From a bacterium (lineage in GTDB: Bacteria > RBG-13-66-14): a stretch of 10,722 nt of DNA. Location of the stretch: NCBI GenBank assembly GCA_026398675.1, contig JAPLSK010000054.1, positions 1-10,722 on the forward strand, written 5' to 3'. Shown in pieces: positions 1-6,599 of this stretch. The first letter of the stretch is position 1, and every line of letters starts with the position of its first letter. A program made the translations under genes and the position numbers. The notes beneath the pieces were generated by a model. It was given only the letters and a program-made list of their open reading frames with translations. It ran no database searches and was not told where the DNA came from.

Positions 1-1085
1 GCTTCGCCATGGGCGCCTCGTTGATGGCGCTCTTCGCCCGCTCCGGCGGCGGTATCTTCACCAAGGGCGCAGACATGGCCGCCGATCTGGTGGGCAAGGT
101 CGAGGCCGGCATCCCCGAGGACGACCCCCGCAACCCCGCCGTCATCGCCGACAACGTGGGCGACAACGTGGGAGACGTGGCCGGTCTGGGGGCGGACCTC
201 CTGGAGAGCTACGTCGAGAGCATAATCGCCAGCATGGCCCTCGCCGCGGCGATCAGCCTGAGCGCGGTGGACCGGAGCCTCATGCTCCTGCCGCTGGTCG
301 TGGCGGCGACGGGCACGGTGGCGAGCGTCCTGGGCGTGTTCTTCACGAAACTCGTTGGTCGTAAAAATCCCCAGGCGGCGCTCACCGGCGGCACTTACCT
401 GGCGGCGTTGCTGACCGCGGTGGCCGCCTATTTTCTGATCAATTGGCTCGGGACGCCCTTCGCGGGCTACGACAAGCTCGGCCCCTTCTGGGCGACCCTG
501 GCCGGCATCGGCACCGGCGTTCTGATCGGCCTGACCAGTGAGTACTACACATCCTCGAAGTACAAACCGGTGAAAAGGCTGGCCGAGGCCAGCGACACCA
601 ACGCGGCGGTCACCGTCACCGAGGGGCTGGCCGTGGGCATGGAATCGCTCGGCATCCCGGTCATCATCCTCGCCGCTTCGGTCATCCTCTCCTACCACGT
701 GGCCGGGATGTACGGCGTGGCCATGGCAGCGGTGGGGATGCTGGCCACCACGGGGATGGTAGTCAGCGTGGACTCCTACGGTCCCATCGCCGACAACGCC
801 GGCGGCATCGCCCAGATGGCGGGGCTGGACCCCAAGGTGCGCAAGATAACCGACCACCTCGACGCCGTGGGCAATACGACGGCGGCAATCGGCAAAGGGT
901 TCGCCATCGGCAGCGCCGCACTCGCGGCCCTGGGGCTCCTGACCGCCTACCTCTCCATCATCGGCACCACCGTGGAGGCAACCCTGACCAACCCCAGGGT
1001 GCTGGCCGGCCTCATCTTCGGCGGCATGCTCCCCTTCTTCTTCTCCAGCCAGCTCTTCCGCGCCGGTGTCCGGGCGGCCGAATGA
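1..1085 (+). CDS. hppA: Membrane-bound ion-pumping pyrophosphatase, 5'-partial, first part of a broken gene
   Basis: Membrane pyrophosphatase, which hydrolyses PPi to 2 Pi and pumps H+ or Na+ across the cytoplasmic membrane. The gene enters from before the window: the frame is open from base 3, and the ATG at 9 is an internal Met in the family motif G-F-A-M-G-A-S. Visible hallmarks are GGGIFTKGADMAADLVGKVE, the PPi/Mg-binding motif DNVGDNVGD (bases about 150-176) and GNTTAAIGKG (about 870-899). The Ala after NTT is the family signature of K+-dependent enzymes; K+-independent ones have Lys there. Many hydrophobic membrane segments are present. The frame ends at TGA 1083-1085 just after FFFSSQLFRAGVRAAE, where the family normally continues into a conserved cytoplasmic loop. 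The second acidic motif and the C-terminus lie in the next frame. Family identity is certain; whether this makes a working pump is doubtful. Confidence 0.93.
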   Translation, partial: FAMGASLMALFARSGGGIFTKGADMAADLVGKVEAGIPEDDPRNPAVIADNVGDNVGDVAGLGADLLESYVESIIASMALAAAISLSAVDRSLMLLPLVVAATGTVASVLGVFFTKLVGRKNPQAALTGGTYLAALLTAVAAYFLINWLGTPFAGYDKLGPFWATLAGIGTGVLIGLTSEYYTSSKYKPVKRLAEASDTNAAVTVTEGLAVGMESLGIPVIILAASVILSYHVAGMYGVAMAAVGMLATTGMVVSVDSYGPIADNAGGIAQMAGLDPKVRKITDHLDAVGNTTAAIGKGFAIGSAALAALGLLTAYLSIIGTTVEATLTNPRVLAGLIFGGMLPFFFSSQLFRAGVRAAE

Positions 1086-1423
1086 TTGTGCCCGGCCTCT
1101 CGGCCGTCGCCGTGCCGGTCCTGGTCGGATTCCTCCTGGGACCCTTGGCCCTGGCCGGGGTGCTGGTCGGCTCCATCGTCACCGGCGTGATGGTGGGCGT
1201 TTTCACCGCCAACTCCGGCGGCGCCCTGGACAACGCCAAGAAGTACATCGAAGAGGGCAATTTCGGGGGCAAGGGCTCCCGGGCGCACAAGGCGGCCGTG
1301 ATAGGCGACACCGTGGGGGACCCCCTGAAAGACACGGTGGGGCCTTCCATCAACATCCTCATCAAGCTCATGGCCGTCGTCAGCCTGGTCATCGCCCCCA
1401 TTCTGCCCGCCGTAACCGGTTAG
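1082..1423 (+). CDS. hppA: Membrane-bound pyrophosphatase, C-terminal fragment in a shifted frame
   Basis: C-terminal continuation of the pyrophosphatase, in another frame that overlaps the first part through ATGA (ATG 1082, TGA 1083-1085). It starts MIVPGLSAVAVPVLVGFLLG, which matches the family directly after the loop that usually ends in KEM. It then carries GGALDNAKKYIEEG and the second PPi-binding acidic motif GDTVGDPLKDTVGPS, and ends in a final membrane segment and TAG. About 40 residues that normally join the two parts (the region with EVRRQF and KPDY in other members) are encoded in neither frame. The ATGA overlap could permit coupled translation of two polypeptides, but the missing loop makes a deletion plus frame change the simpler reading. 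No clear ribosome-binding site precedes 1082. Confidence 0.88.
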   Translation: MIVPGLSAVAVPVLVGFLLGPLALAGVLVGSIVTGVMVGVFTANSGGALDNAKKYIEEGNFGGKGSRAHKAAVIGDTVGDPLKDTVGPSINILIKLMAVVSLVIAPILPAVTG

Positions 1424-1469
1424 GGGTTGCGCGGAAGGGCGCATATATTGTAAAGTAGCGCCTCCGAAG

Positions 1470-1496
1470 TTGAAACCGCACGAGGGAAAATATAAG
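1470..1496 (+). promoter_or_regulatory. Candidate sigma70 promoter for the rpsF operon
   Basis: TTGAAA at 1470-1475 and TATAAG at 1491-1496 with a 15-base spacer, in an unusually AT-rich patch of the hppA-rpsF gap. The spacer is 2 bases shorter than ideal. The -10 box touches the first bases of the repeat element that starts at 1495, so the transcript would begin inside that element. A weaker alternative is TTGCGC 1427-1432 with TAAAGT 1451-1456. Confidence 0.4.
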
Positions 1497-1551
1497 ACAA
1501 GGGGTTTCGCCGGAGGCGTAGCTCGCTCCGCTCGGTTAAACCACTTGCCTC
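1495..1551 (+). repeat. Dispersed repeat element, copy 1 (upstream of rpsF)
   Basis: Begins AGACAAGGGGTTTCGCC, contains one internal unit starting GGAGGCGTAGCTCGCTCCGC, and ends with TTAAACCACTTGCCTCC, an imperfect inverted copy of the left end. It fills the space between the candidate rpsF promoter and the rpsF start at 1562, so it would be the 5' untranslated leader of the ribosomal operon. The same sequence recurs at four other places in the window. Orientation is called plus where GGAGGCGTAGCTCGC reads on the plus strand. Confidence 0.85.
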
Positions 1552-1561
1552 CTGGGGGAAA

Positions 1562-1834
1562 ATGCGCGACTACGAGACCACCATCCTTCTTACAGCCGAT
1601 ATCGAAGCCGACCGCCTGGAGGCCAAGCTGGATAGCTTCCGCCAGCTCTTCGGGGAGGGCATCGAGATAAAGGACCAGGGCGTGCAGAGGCTGGCGTACG
1701 TGATAAAACGGCGCACGCAGGCCCGCTACCTGATGATTTTCCACAAGAACGAGCCCGATCGGGTCGCCGACATCGAGGCCAAGCTGCGACTGGACGAAGC
1801 CGTCATCCGCTTCATGACCTGCCGGGGCGAGTAG
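1562..1834 (+). CDS. rpsF: 30S ribosomal protein S6
   Basis: Small-subunit ribosomal protein that pairs with S18 on the 30S platform. The 90-residue product starts MRDYETTILL (family pattern M-R-x-Y-E-T), has the central RLAYVIKRRTQARYLMIFH strand region and ends with LRLDEAVIRFMTCRGE, the usual L-R-L-D-E-x-V-x-R-x-x-x-x-R ending. The length is at the short end for S6, with no C-terminal extension. The ATG at 1562 follows GGGGG at 1554-1558 with very short spacing, so the ribosome-binding site is weak. It is the first gene of the rpsF-ssb-rpsR-rplI operon and is bracketed by two copies of the dispersed repeat; its stop codon's last G is the first base of the downstream copy. Confidence 0.96.
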   Translation: MRDYETTILLTADIEADRLEAKLDSFRQLFGEGIEIKDQGVQRLAYVIKRRTQARYLMIFHKNEPDRVADIEAKLRLDEAVIRFMTCRGE

Positions 1835-1890
1835 GCGAACCGAGCGAAGCGAGCTACGCCATCGGCGAACCGAGCTATGCCCTTGGCAAA
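1834..1890 (-). repeat. Dispersed repeat element, copy 2 (rpsF-ssb gap)
   Basis: Two head-to-tail units in the opposite orientation to copy 1. The first, from 1834, reads GGCGAACCGAGCGAAGCGAG and continues to about 1863; the second, from about 1864, is degenerate. The copy fills most of the 70-base gap between the rpsF stop and ssb. It lacks clear inverted ends. Its right edge (CCCTT 1880-1884 with AAGGG 1890-1894, five-base loop) can pair with the start of the strong ssb Shine-Dalgarno AGGGAGGGG at 1891-1899. Confidence 0.8.
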
Positions 1891-1904
1891 AGGGAGGGGC
1901 GACC

Positions 1905-2327
1905 ATGGCGAATTACAACAGGGTCATCCTCGCGGGGAACATCACCCGCGACCCGGAGCTGCGCTATATAGCCAGCGGGCAGGCGGTGGCCACGGTGGGG
2001 CTCGCCGTCAATCGCAAGTTCAAAACCAAAGAGGGGGAGCAGCGGGAGGACACCACCTTCGTGGACTGCACCGCCTGGGCGCGACAGGCCGAGGTTATCT
2101 GTGAATATGTAAAGAAAGGCGACCCGATCCTCATCGAGGGGCGGTTGCGGTACCACACCTGGGATGACAAGGAAACGGGCGCCAAACGGTCCAAGCTCGA
2201 AGTCGTAATCGAAAATTTCCAGTTCCTAAGCCGTGGTCCGGGGGGGCGGAAGCCCGATGCCGCCGAGGACTCTGCGCCAAAGGGCGACGAGATGGAGCCG
2301 CTCTCCGACGACGACATCCCTTTCTAG
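1905..2327 (+). CDS. ssb: Single-stranded DNA-binding protein
   Basis: Binds and protects single-stranded DNA in replication, recombination and repair. The 140-residue product begins MANYNRVILAGNITRDPELRY, has the OB-fold core (VATVGLAVNRKFK, TTFVDCTAWARQAEVICEYVKKGDPILIEGRL) up to about residue 110, a short Pro/Gly/Asp-rich linker, and the acidic C-terminal tip SDDDIPF that docks partner proteins. Length and architecture are typical. The ATG at 1905 follows AGGGAGGGG at 1891-1899. It is second in the rpsF-ssb-rpsR-rplI operon, a conserved arrangement. Confidence 0.97.
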   Translation: MANYNRVILAGNITRDPELRYIASGQAVATVGLAVNRKFKTKEGEQREDTTFVDCTAWARQAEVICEYVKKGDPILIEGRLRYHTWDDKETGAKRSKLEVVIENFQFLSRGPGGRKPDAAEDSAPKGDEMEPLSDDDIPF

Positions 2328-2341
2328 GACGAGGTTAGAAC

Positions 2342-2590
2342 GTGGGCAAGAAGAAGATGAAAAGACGCGTCCTGCGCAAGCGGACCTGCCGGTTTTGCAA
2401 GGACGGGGTCAAGGACATTGATTACAAGGACCTGGAGCTCATCCGCCGCTACGTCACCGAGCGGGGCAAAATCCGCGCCCGCCGGACGACCGGGAGCTGC
2501 GCCAAGCACCAGCGTCAACTGTGCGCCGCCGTCAAGCGCGCGCGCATCTTGGGCCAGATTCCATTCCGCCTCGAGTACCACCGACATTAA
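2342..2590 (+). CDS. rpsR: 30S ribosomal protein S18, cysteine-containing form
   Basis: Small-subunit protein that binds next to S6. The 82-residue product has the basic N-terminus KKKMKRRVLRKR, the core IDYKDLELIRRYVTERGKI, and ARRTTGSCAKHQRQLCAAVKRARILGQIPF near the end, all diagnostic. The start is GTG at 2342 with GAGG at 2331-2334, 14 bases after the ssb stop. Cys16 and Cys19 (CRFC) with Cys53 and His56 suggest the zinc-binding variety of S18 rather than the cysteine-free form; zinc binding is inferred from family knowledge. Third gene of the operon. Confidence 0.96.
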   Translation: MGKKKMKRRVLRKRTCRFCKDGVKDIDYKDLELIRRYVTERGKIRARRTTGSCAKHQRQLCAAVKRARILGQIPFRLEYHRH

Positions 2591-2640
2591 CCCGTCGGTC
2601 GCAAACGGCCGGCGTTGTTCAGGTCGAACCGGGTGAATTT

Positions 2641-3291
2641 ATGGAAGTGATTCTCCGTCAGGACGTGCCGAATCTCGGGAAGCGGGGCGACGTGGTCCGT
2701 GTCAAGAACGGCTACGCCCGTAACTTCCTGATTCCCAGGCAGTTCGCGATGAAGGTGACCTCCGGCACGCGCAAGCAGATCGAGATCGAGCGCGCGGCCC
2801 ACAACCGCAAGCTGGACCAGATGCGCGGACAGCACGAGGAGCTCGTCGGCCGGATCGAGTCGTTGAGCTTCACCGTGGCCGGCAAAGCCAGCGACGCCGG
2901 ACGGCTCTACGGCTCGGTGGGCGAGAACGAGGTCGTGAAGCTCCTGGCCGCCCGTGGTATCGAGATCGGCCATCACCAGGTTATTCTCGAGGACCACATC
3001 AAGCAGGTCGGCCTCTACCACATCCCCATCCGCTTCCAGCAGGACCTGATGGCCCAGGCCAACGTTTGGGTCGTGGCCGAGGGCGACGAGCACGGGGCCG
3101 GTCTGCCCGAGGACGTGCCCGAGCCGCTCCTCTACATCGGCGGGCACCAGAGCCTGGAAGAGGCCCGGGCCCACGCCGAGGAGATACTCGTCGAGGAGGA
3201 ACCGGCCGAGACGGAGGAACAATCTGAGGATTCCTTCGAGGTCGAGGACGAAGAGGCCGGCGAAGAGGACGAGGACGAACCGTCCTCGTGA
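2641..3291 (+). CDS. rplI: 50S ribosomal protein L9 with long acidic C-terminal tail
   Basis: Large-subunit protein that binds 23S rRNA near the L1 stalk. The product begins MEVILRQDVPNLGKRGDVV and has the L9 signature GYARNFLIPRQFAMKVT at about residues 24-40, the connecting helix, and the C-terminal domain (GRLYGSVGENEVVKLLAARGIEIG...IKQVGLYHIPIRF) to about residue 150. The total is 216 residues against about 150 in most bacteria; the extra 60 or so are strongly acidic (Glu/Asp runs from about residue 180) and look disordered. The ATG at 2641 has only a weak GGGTGA upstream. Last gene of the operon, directly followed by a terminator. Confidence 0.95.
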   Translation: MEVILRQDVPNLGKRGDVVRVKNGYARNFLIPRQFAMKVTSGTRKQIEIERAAHNRKLDQMRGQHEELVGRIESLSFTVAGKASDAGRLYGSVGENEVVKLLAARGIEIGHHQVILEDHIKQVGLYHIPIRFQQDLMAQANVWVVAEGDEHGAGLPEDVPEPLLYIGGHQSLEEARAHAEEILVEEEPAETEEQSEDSFEVEDEEAGEEDEDEPSS

Positions 3292-3309
3292 TTCCCTGGA
3301 AAAAAGCGA

Positions 3310-3334
3310 CCCCGCCCGAGGGCGGGGTTTTTTT
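3310..3334 (+). terminator. Rho-independent terminator after rplI
   Basis: Perfect GC stem CCCCGCC (3310-3316) with GGCGGGG (3321-3327), tight CGAG loop, then seven T (3328-3334). It lies 19 bases after the rplI stop. An A-tract at about 3299-3305 on the other side of the stem gives a T-tract for minus-strand transcripts, so it may also end the convergent tsaB operon. Confidence 0.85.
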
Positions 3335-3369
3335 ATTTCGGGCCGGTCGTCACACCTACGACTGTTCGG

Positions 3370-3395
3370 TCCCGTCTCGATGCGGGATTTTTTTT
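3370..3395 (+). terminator. Second plus-strand terminator, overlapping the tsaB stop
   Basis: Stem TCCCG (3370-3374) with CGGGA (3383-3387), 8-base loop, then eight T (3388-3395). The T-tract includes the complement of the tsaB TAA stop (3394-3396). It works as a backup for the ribosomal operon and helps keep its transcription out of the convergent tsaB gene. Confidence 0.65.
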
Positions 3396-4047
3396 AGCGC
3401 GGGGCAGGTCTGGCCGCAGGGCGTTTCACGTAAAGCGGCCGGATGCGCGCCGCCTCGTCCGTCTCACCCCGGATGAGGCGCTCCCAGGCTAAGACTCCCA
3501 GGTGCACCGGGGACACCCAGTCGGGCTCCCGGATGATCCGGTTCGGGGAAATTCCCGCAACCTCGAGGTCCGCGCCGATGTACGCTCCGGCCGGGTAGCG
3601 GCGCTTAAGCCCGCACGCGGCGACCAGCCCGCACCCTCCGAGCGGCTCCCCGTTCCGGAAGAGCTGCGCGTAATAGAGCCCAGCCCCCGCCGGGAGGGTG
3701 GCGCAGACGGTCTCTCCCTCCCGCAACTCCCCCTTCGCCCCCCGCGCGATGCAGTCCAGGCTGCCTACCCCGATGAGCTTCAATCCAAGCGATTCCACTA
3801 AACCCAGGGCGGTGGCCAGCCCCACCCGGATGCCGGTGAAGGAGCCGGGTCCCAGGGCCACGGCGACGGCGGTCAAATTCTTCCAGGTCAATCCGGTTTC
3901 TTCCAGGCAGTCCCGCGCCGCTGAAAGGAGCCTCGCCCCGCCGGTCTCGGTCGGCGCAATCTCCCGCCGGGCGACGGGTTCGCCATTCTCGAAGAGGGCG
4001 GCGCCGCCGCGGCGGGTGGCCGTGGCAAGGGTGATCAGACGCTCCAA
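3394..4047 (-). CDS. tsaB: tRNA t6A biosynthesis protein TsaB
   Basis: Partner and scaffold subunit of the TsaB-TsaD-TsaE machine that makes N6-threonylcarbamoyl-adenosine 37 in ANN-decoding tRNAs. The 217-residue product has the family block LTAVAVALGPGSFTGIRVGLATALGLVESLGLK and GVGSLDCIA, plus a C-terminal PLYVKRP. The N-terminus LITLATATRRGGAALFENGE aligns with the usual start I-L-A-I-D-T-S but lacks its Asp, tolerable because TsaB is not catalytic. I chose the TTG at 4047, preceded by GGGAG seven bases upstream; it overlaps the end of tsaE by 13 bases, suggesting coupled translation. The frame stays open to 4254, but that extension lies over tsaE and has no family similarity. tsaD is not in the window. 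Confidence 0.92.
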   Translation of the reverse strand: MERLITLATATRRGGAALFENGEPVARREIAPTETGGARLLSAARDCLEETGLTWKNLTAVAVALGPGSFTGIRVGLATALGLVESLGLKLIGVGSLDCIARGAKGELREGETVCATLPAGAGLYYAQLFRNGEPLGGCGLVAACGLKRRYPAGAYIGADLEVAGISPNRIIREPDWVSPVHLGVLAWERLIRGETDEAARIRPLYVKRPAARPAPR

Positions 4048-4574
4048 CCTTCCACTCCCGCCAAGAGGTGCAGGTGCCCCGCGTCCAGGGTCGTGAGGAC
4101 CGCTCTGCGCCCCGTCCCCTCGAAGTCGAGCGAAATGTGCAGTCCCTCGACGTCCGAGTGACCGTGCCCGAAGGGAAAATGGGGCGAAGCGAGTAATGCC
4201 CCGGCAAACCGAGCGGAGCGAGCTACGCCTCCGGCGAAACCGCGTTCGGCCCACTCCACCGCCAGCACCCCCTCCGGTCCCGGCAGCTCGTCCAGGCCCA
4301 GCTCCGCCGCCGGGTCCCCCCCGGCCTCGAACCGATACAGGTCTGCGTGGTAGAGGGTCAATCGTCCGTGGTACTCACGCAGAAGCTGGAAGGTGGGGCT
4401 CCTCACCCCCCGCTTTATCCCCAGACCCCGCGCTACTCCGCGGATGAGGGTCGTCTTCCCCGCGCCCAGCTTCCCGGTCAATAGGAGCGTCTCGCCGCCG
4501 CGACAGGACCGTCCGATCCGCTCGCCCAGGGCAATCGTGGAATACTCGTCGGGAAGCGTTATGCGGTTTTCCAT
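4035..4574 (-). CDS. tsaE: tRNA t6A biosynthesis ATPase TsaE, with in-frame repeat-derived insert
   Basis: ATPase of the t6A-forming complex. The Walker A loop GKLGAGKTTLIRG is at about residues 34-46, followed by the family motifs RSPTFQLLREY, YHADLYRFE and LAVEWAER (about residues 103-110). Right after VEWAER the protein reads GFAGGVARSARFAG, encoded by a copy of the dispersed repeat (bases about 4181-4243). The normal C-terminal strand region VEGLHISLDFEGTGRRAVLT then resumes in the same frame. The total is 179 residues against about 150-160 usually, so the insert accounts for the excess. The ATG at 4574 has no good Shine-Dalgarno; the end of another repeat copy abuts it. tsaB overlaps its 3' end. 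Confidence 0.94.
   Translation of the reverse strand: MENRITLPDEYSTIALGERIGRSCRGGETLLLTGKLGAGKTTLIRGVARGLGIKRGVRSPTFQLLREYHGRLTLYHADLYRFEAGGDPAAELGLDELPGPEGVLAVEWAERGFAGGVARSARFAGALLASPHFPFGHGHSDVEGLHISLDFEGTGRRAVLTTLDAGHLHLLAGVEGWSV
4181..4243 (-). repeat. Dispersed repeat element, copy 3 (inside the tsaE coding sequence)
   Basis: On the minus strand, bases 4243-4205 read GGTTTCGCCGGAGGCGTAGC and onward, nearly identical to copy 1, followed by a degenerate second unit down to about 4181. It lies wholly inside tsaE and is translated in the unit's first frame as GFAGGVARSARFAG. Its direction relative to transcription matches copies 1, 4 and 5. No convincing inverted ends remain. Confidence 0.85.
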
Positions 4575-4581
4575 CCACAGG

Positions 4582-4676
4582 CAGGGGGTTTAACCGAGCG
4601 AACCGAGCGAAGCGAGCTACGCCTCTGGCGAACCGAGCGAAGCGAGCTACGCCTCCGGCGAAACCCCTTGTCTCCT
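4582..4676 (-). repeat. Dispersed repeat element, copy 4 (upstream of tsaE), two tandem units
   Basis: The best-preserved copy. On the minus strand it begins GGAGACAAGGGGTTTCGCC, carries two near-identical 30-base units differing at one base (C or T in GCCTCY on the plus strand) plus a short partial unit, and ends in GGTTAAACCCCCTGCCT. The ends form an imperfect inverted repeat. The copy fills essentially the whole 108-base gap between the membrane-protein stop (4683) and the tsaE start (4574). Confidence 0.88.
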
Positions 4677-4682
4677 TTTCCA

Positions 4683-6599
4683 TCAGTTAAAGAACCAGAC
4701 GCCGCCCAGGCCGAACTCCGACCCGGTCCCCAGGCCCATGAAGGTGAAGGTCAGGCTGTGCGCCGATTTAGGGACTCCGACCGCCATCTCGGTCCAGCGC
4801 TCCGGGGTCAGATTGCAGAAGGTTGAGTATGCGCCCGATTCGGCGCGGCACGCCGGTTCTGACGCGCCGCTCACGTAGAGGCGCAGGCAGACGACCCGGG
4901 TGAGAGGCGGCAGAAGCACGTCAACGCGGACGGCCTCGGCGTTCCTGCAGACGCGGCAGGTATCGGCGAGGGTGGTGCTGCGGCCCCACATCTCCACCGG
5001 CAGCAAGGCCAGCTTCCAGTCGAGATTGGCGGGCCCGTAGGTCTCAAGGTTGACGATTCCGGCGGATTCCCCGCCGCCTCCGATGTCGAGCCAGTTGATG
5101 AGCATCCCATCGCCGATGCGCTCCAGCACGCCGGGATCCCAGAGCCCCTCCCGGCGCTCCAGCGGCTCCCAGTCTATGCGCCAGATGGCGTCGGGGACGT
5201 CGTATTTCGGAAAAACACGCTCGAGAAGCGGGGTTGAACGCACCTCGGCGATGTTCACCCCGTCGCTTACGACGTACGTCGGGCGGCGAATCCGCACCCG
5301 ACGGGCCCAGCTCTCAAGCACCACCGCCAGGTTGCGCGGGCCCTCACAGATTTTTGGCGGGAGCGCCCCGGAGAGGTCCACTACCGGGACGTCGGCGATG
5401 CAGCGGTAGGCCCCGGGTTGGGATGTGGCGATGACGGTCCGGGGAGGCAGGATTTCGGGAACGCGGCGGCAGAGGTCCAGTACATTCCCCTCGACGCCGC
5501 TCTGGGGGAAATTTGCGAGCGGGGGCACCACGAAAGCCAGGGCCACCGCCACTGTGACCCACAACCGGACCCTTCCGCGTTCCTTCCAATACGAGCCGCA
5601 CCAGGTTACGCCCACCACTACCACCAGGGGCGCCGCCCACAGGACCATGAGCTCCCCGCCCCGCATCACGAGGTAGGTCACCACCACGGAAATGACGATA
5701 GCCGCCAGGGAGGTCCGCAACCTGAGCTTCGGGACGGCGAGGGAGAAGGCGGCGGCGGCGAGGAGGAAACCTACCACCGAGGCGCCCAATAGAGTGAAGA
5801 TTCGAATCGGCAGCGCCGCCACCAGCGCGATACGCTGCTCCATCGCCGTTGCGCCGCAGAGGGTGAGGGGGGCGAGCACTTCCCTCAGGGGGTTGGACTC
5901 GAAGAGAATCGGCCCGAAGACGGCCCGGGCCGCCGCCAGGGCGAAGGGGATAAGAAGCAGAAGGTAGCGCTTCTCCAATTGCTTGCGCTTGACGGCGTCT
6001 ATGGCCGGCACGGCCAGGGCGAAGGCCAACCCGGCGAACATGCCCGGATAGCTGGTCAGGGTGAGGGCGCCGGCGGCGATCGCGAGAGTTCCGATGCCGC
6101 GGAGCACGCCGATGACGGCGATAACCAAAAAAAGGGCGTCGAAGGCGATGGGCTGTAACGAAGAGGAAGCCGTGATGACCGAGGGGGAGAGGGCCACCGC
6201 CAGTCCGGCGATGCAGGCGATTATCGGCTCGGCTCCGAGGTCGACCGCCAGGAAGAAGGCGGAGAGGCCGAAGCCTACTAGAATCAGCACCCCCAGCACG
6301 CGGGCCGTGGTCGTCCCGGCCTCCCCGCCGAAAATCAGGCGTCCCGCCGACAGGAGCCCCACGAGGAGGGGGTTGGCGGTGGCGTCACTCGAGGGATCGT
6401 CCACGTTGACGCGGAAGCTCTCCCCGGCCAGGAGTTCCTCGGAGAAGGAGAGCTGCAAATAGGCGCCGTCGTCCAGTCCTCCGCCGAGGGCGTGGAAGAG
6501 GATCCCCGCCAGGGCCGCGACGGCCGCCACGAGGAAAATGTAGGCCCCCCGGGAATTCAGGAGGCGTCGTTTTCGCGCTGGAGCTTGGCCTTCTGCCAA
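4683..6599 (-). CDS. GT-C-type multi-pass membrane protein, probable glycosyltransferase
   Basis: Large membrane protein with about ten hydrophobic segments in its first two thirds and a soluble C-terminal third. After the first segment comes LDDGAYLQLSFSEELLAG (Asp pair at about residues 43-44), then DATANPLLVGLL, a layout typical of GT-C glycosyltransferases that use a lipid-phosphate sugar donor. After the last segment, PPRTVIATSQPGAYRCIADVPVVDLSG matches the conserved 'vat.d.Ga..y....pvvDl.G' segment of such proteins. The final 130 residues look like a beta-rich domain. Acceptor and sugar are unknown. I chose the TTG at 6599: GAGG lies five bases upstream and RKRR precedes the first segment; it overlaps mazG by 43 bases. 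Alternatives are the GTG at 6671 (good AGGAGAGG upstream but a long overlap with mazG) and the GTG at 6530. Confidence 0.7.
   Translation of the reverse strand: MAEGQAPARKRRLLNSRGAYIFLVAAVAALAGILFHALGGGLDDGAYLQLSFSEELLAGESFRVNVDDPSSDATANPLLVGLLSAGRLIFGGEAGTTTARVLGVLILVGFGLSAFFLAVDLGAEPIIACIAGLAVALSPSVITASSSLQPIAFDALFLVIAVIGVLRGIGTLAIAAGALTLTSYPGMFAGLAFALAVPAIDAVKRKQLEKRYLLLLIPFALAAARAVFGPILFESNPLREVLAPLTLCGATAMEQRIALVAALPIRIFTLLGASVVGFLLAAAAFSLAVPKLRLRTSLAAIVISVVVTYLVMRGGELMVLWAAPLVVVVGVTWCGSYWKERGRVRLWVTVAVALAFVVPPLANFPQSGVEGNVLDLCRRVPEILPPRTVIATSQPGAYRCIADVPVVDLSGALPPKICEGPRNLAVVLESWARRVRIRRPTYVVSDGVNIAEVRSTPLLERVFPKYDVPDAIWRIDWEPLERREGLWDPGVLERIGDGMLINWLDIGGGGESAGIVNLETYGPANLDWKLALLPVEMWGRSTTLADTCRVCRNAEAVRVDVLLPPLTRVVCLRLYVSGASEPACRAESGAYSTFCNLTPERWTEMAVGVPKSAHSLTFTFMGLGTGSEFGLGGVWFFN

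Noticed and set aside
1040..1110. Programmed frameshift or coupled split hppA
   Set aside because: A frameshift would not restore the missing loop of about 40 residues, and no slippery sequence is evident; ATGA coupling is possible but secondary to the deletion.
1428..1443. Terminator after hppA (TGCGC/GCGCA stem)
   Set aside because: Five-base stem followed by TATATTGTAAAG rather than a T-tract; too weak to call.
947..1906. Long minus-strand open frame of about 320 codons
   Set aside because: Lies antisense to hppA and rpsF, which have clear family identity; its product is His/Gly/Ala-rich with no recognisable domain and is typical of shadow frames in GC-rich DNA.
4048..4254. Longer tsaB start at 4254
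   Set aside because: The added 69 residues lie over tsaE in another frame, are Arg/Gly/Pro-rich and do not match TsaB; the TTG at 4047 has a good ribosome-binding site.
4591..4664. CRISPR-like direct repeats
   Set aside because: The 30-base units are directly adjacent with no unique spacers, and the same sequence is scattered elsewhere singly; no cas genes.
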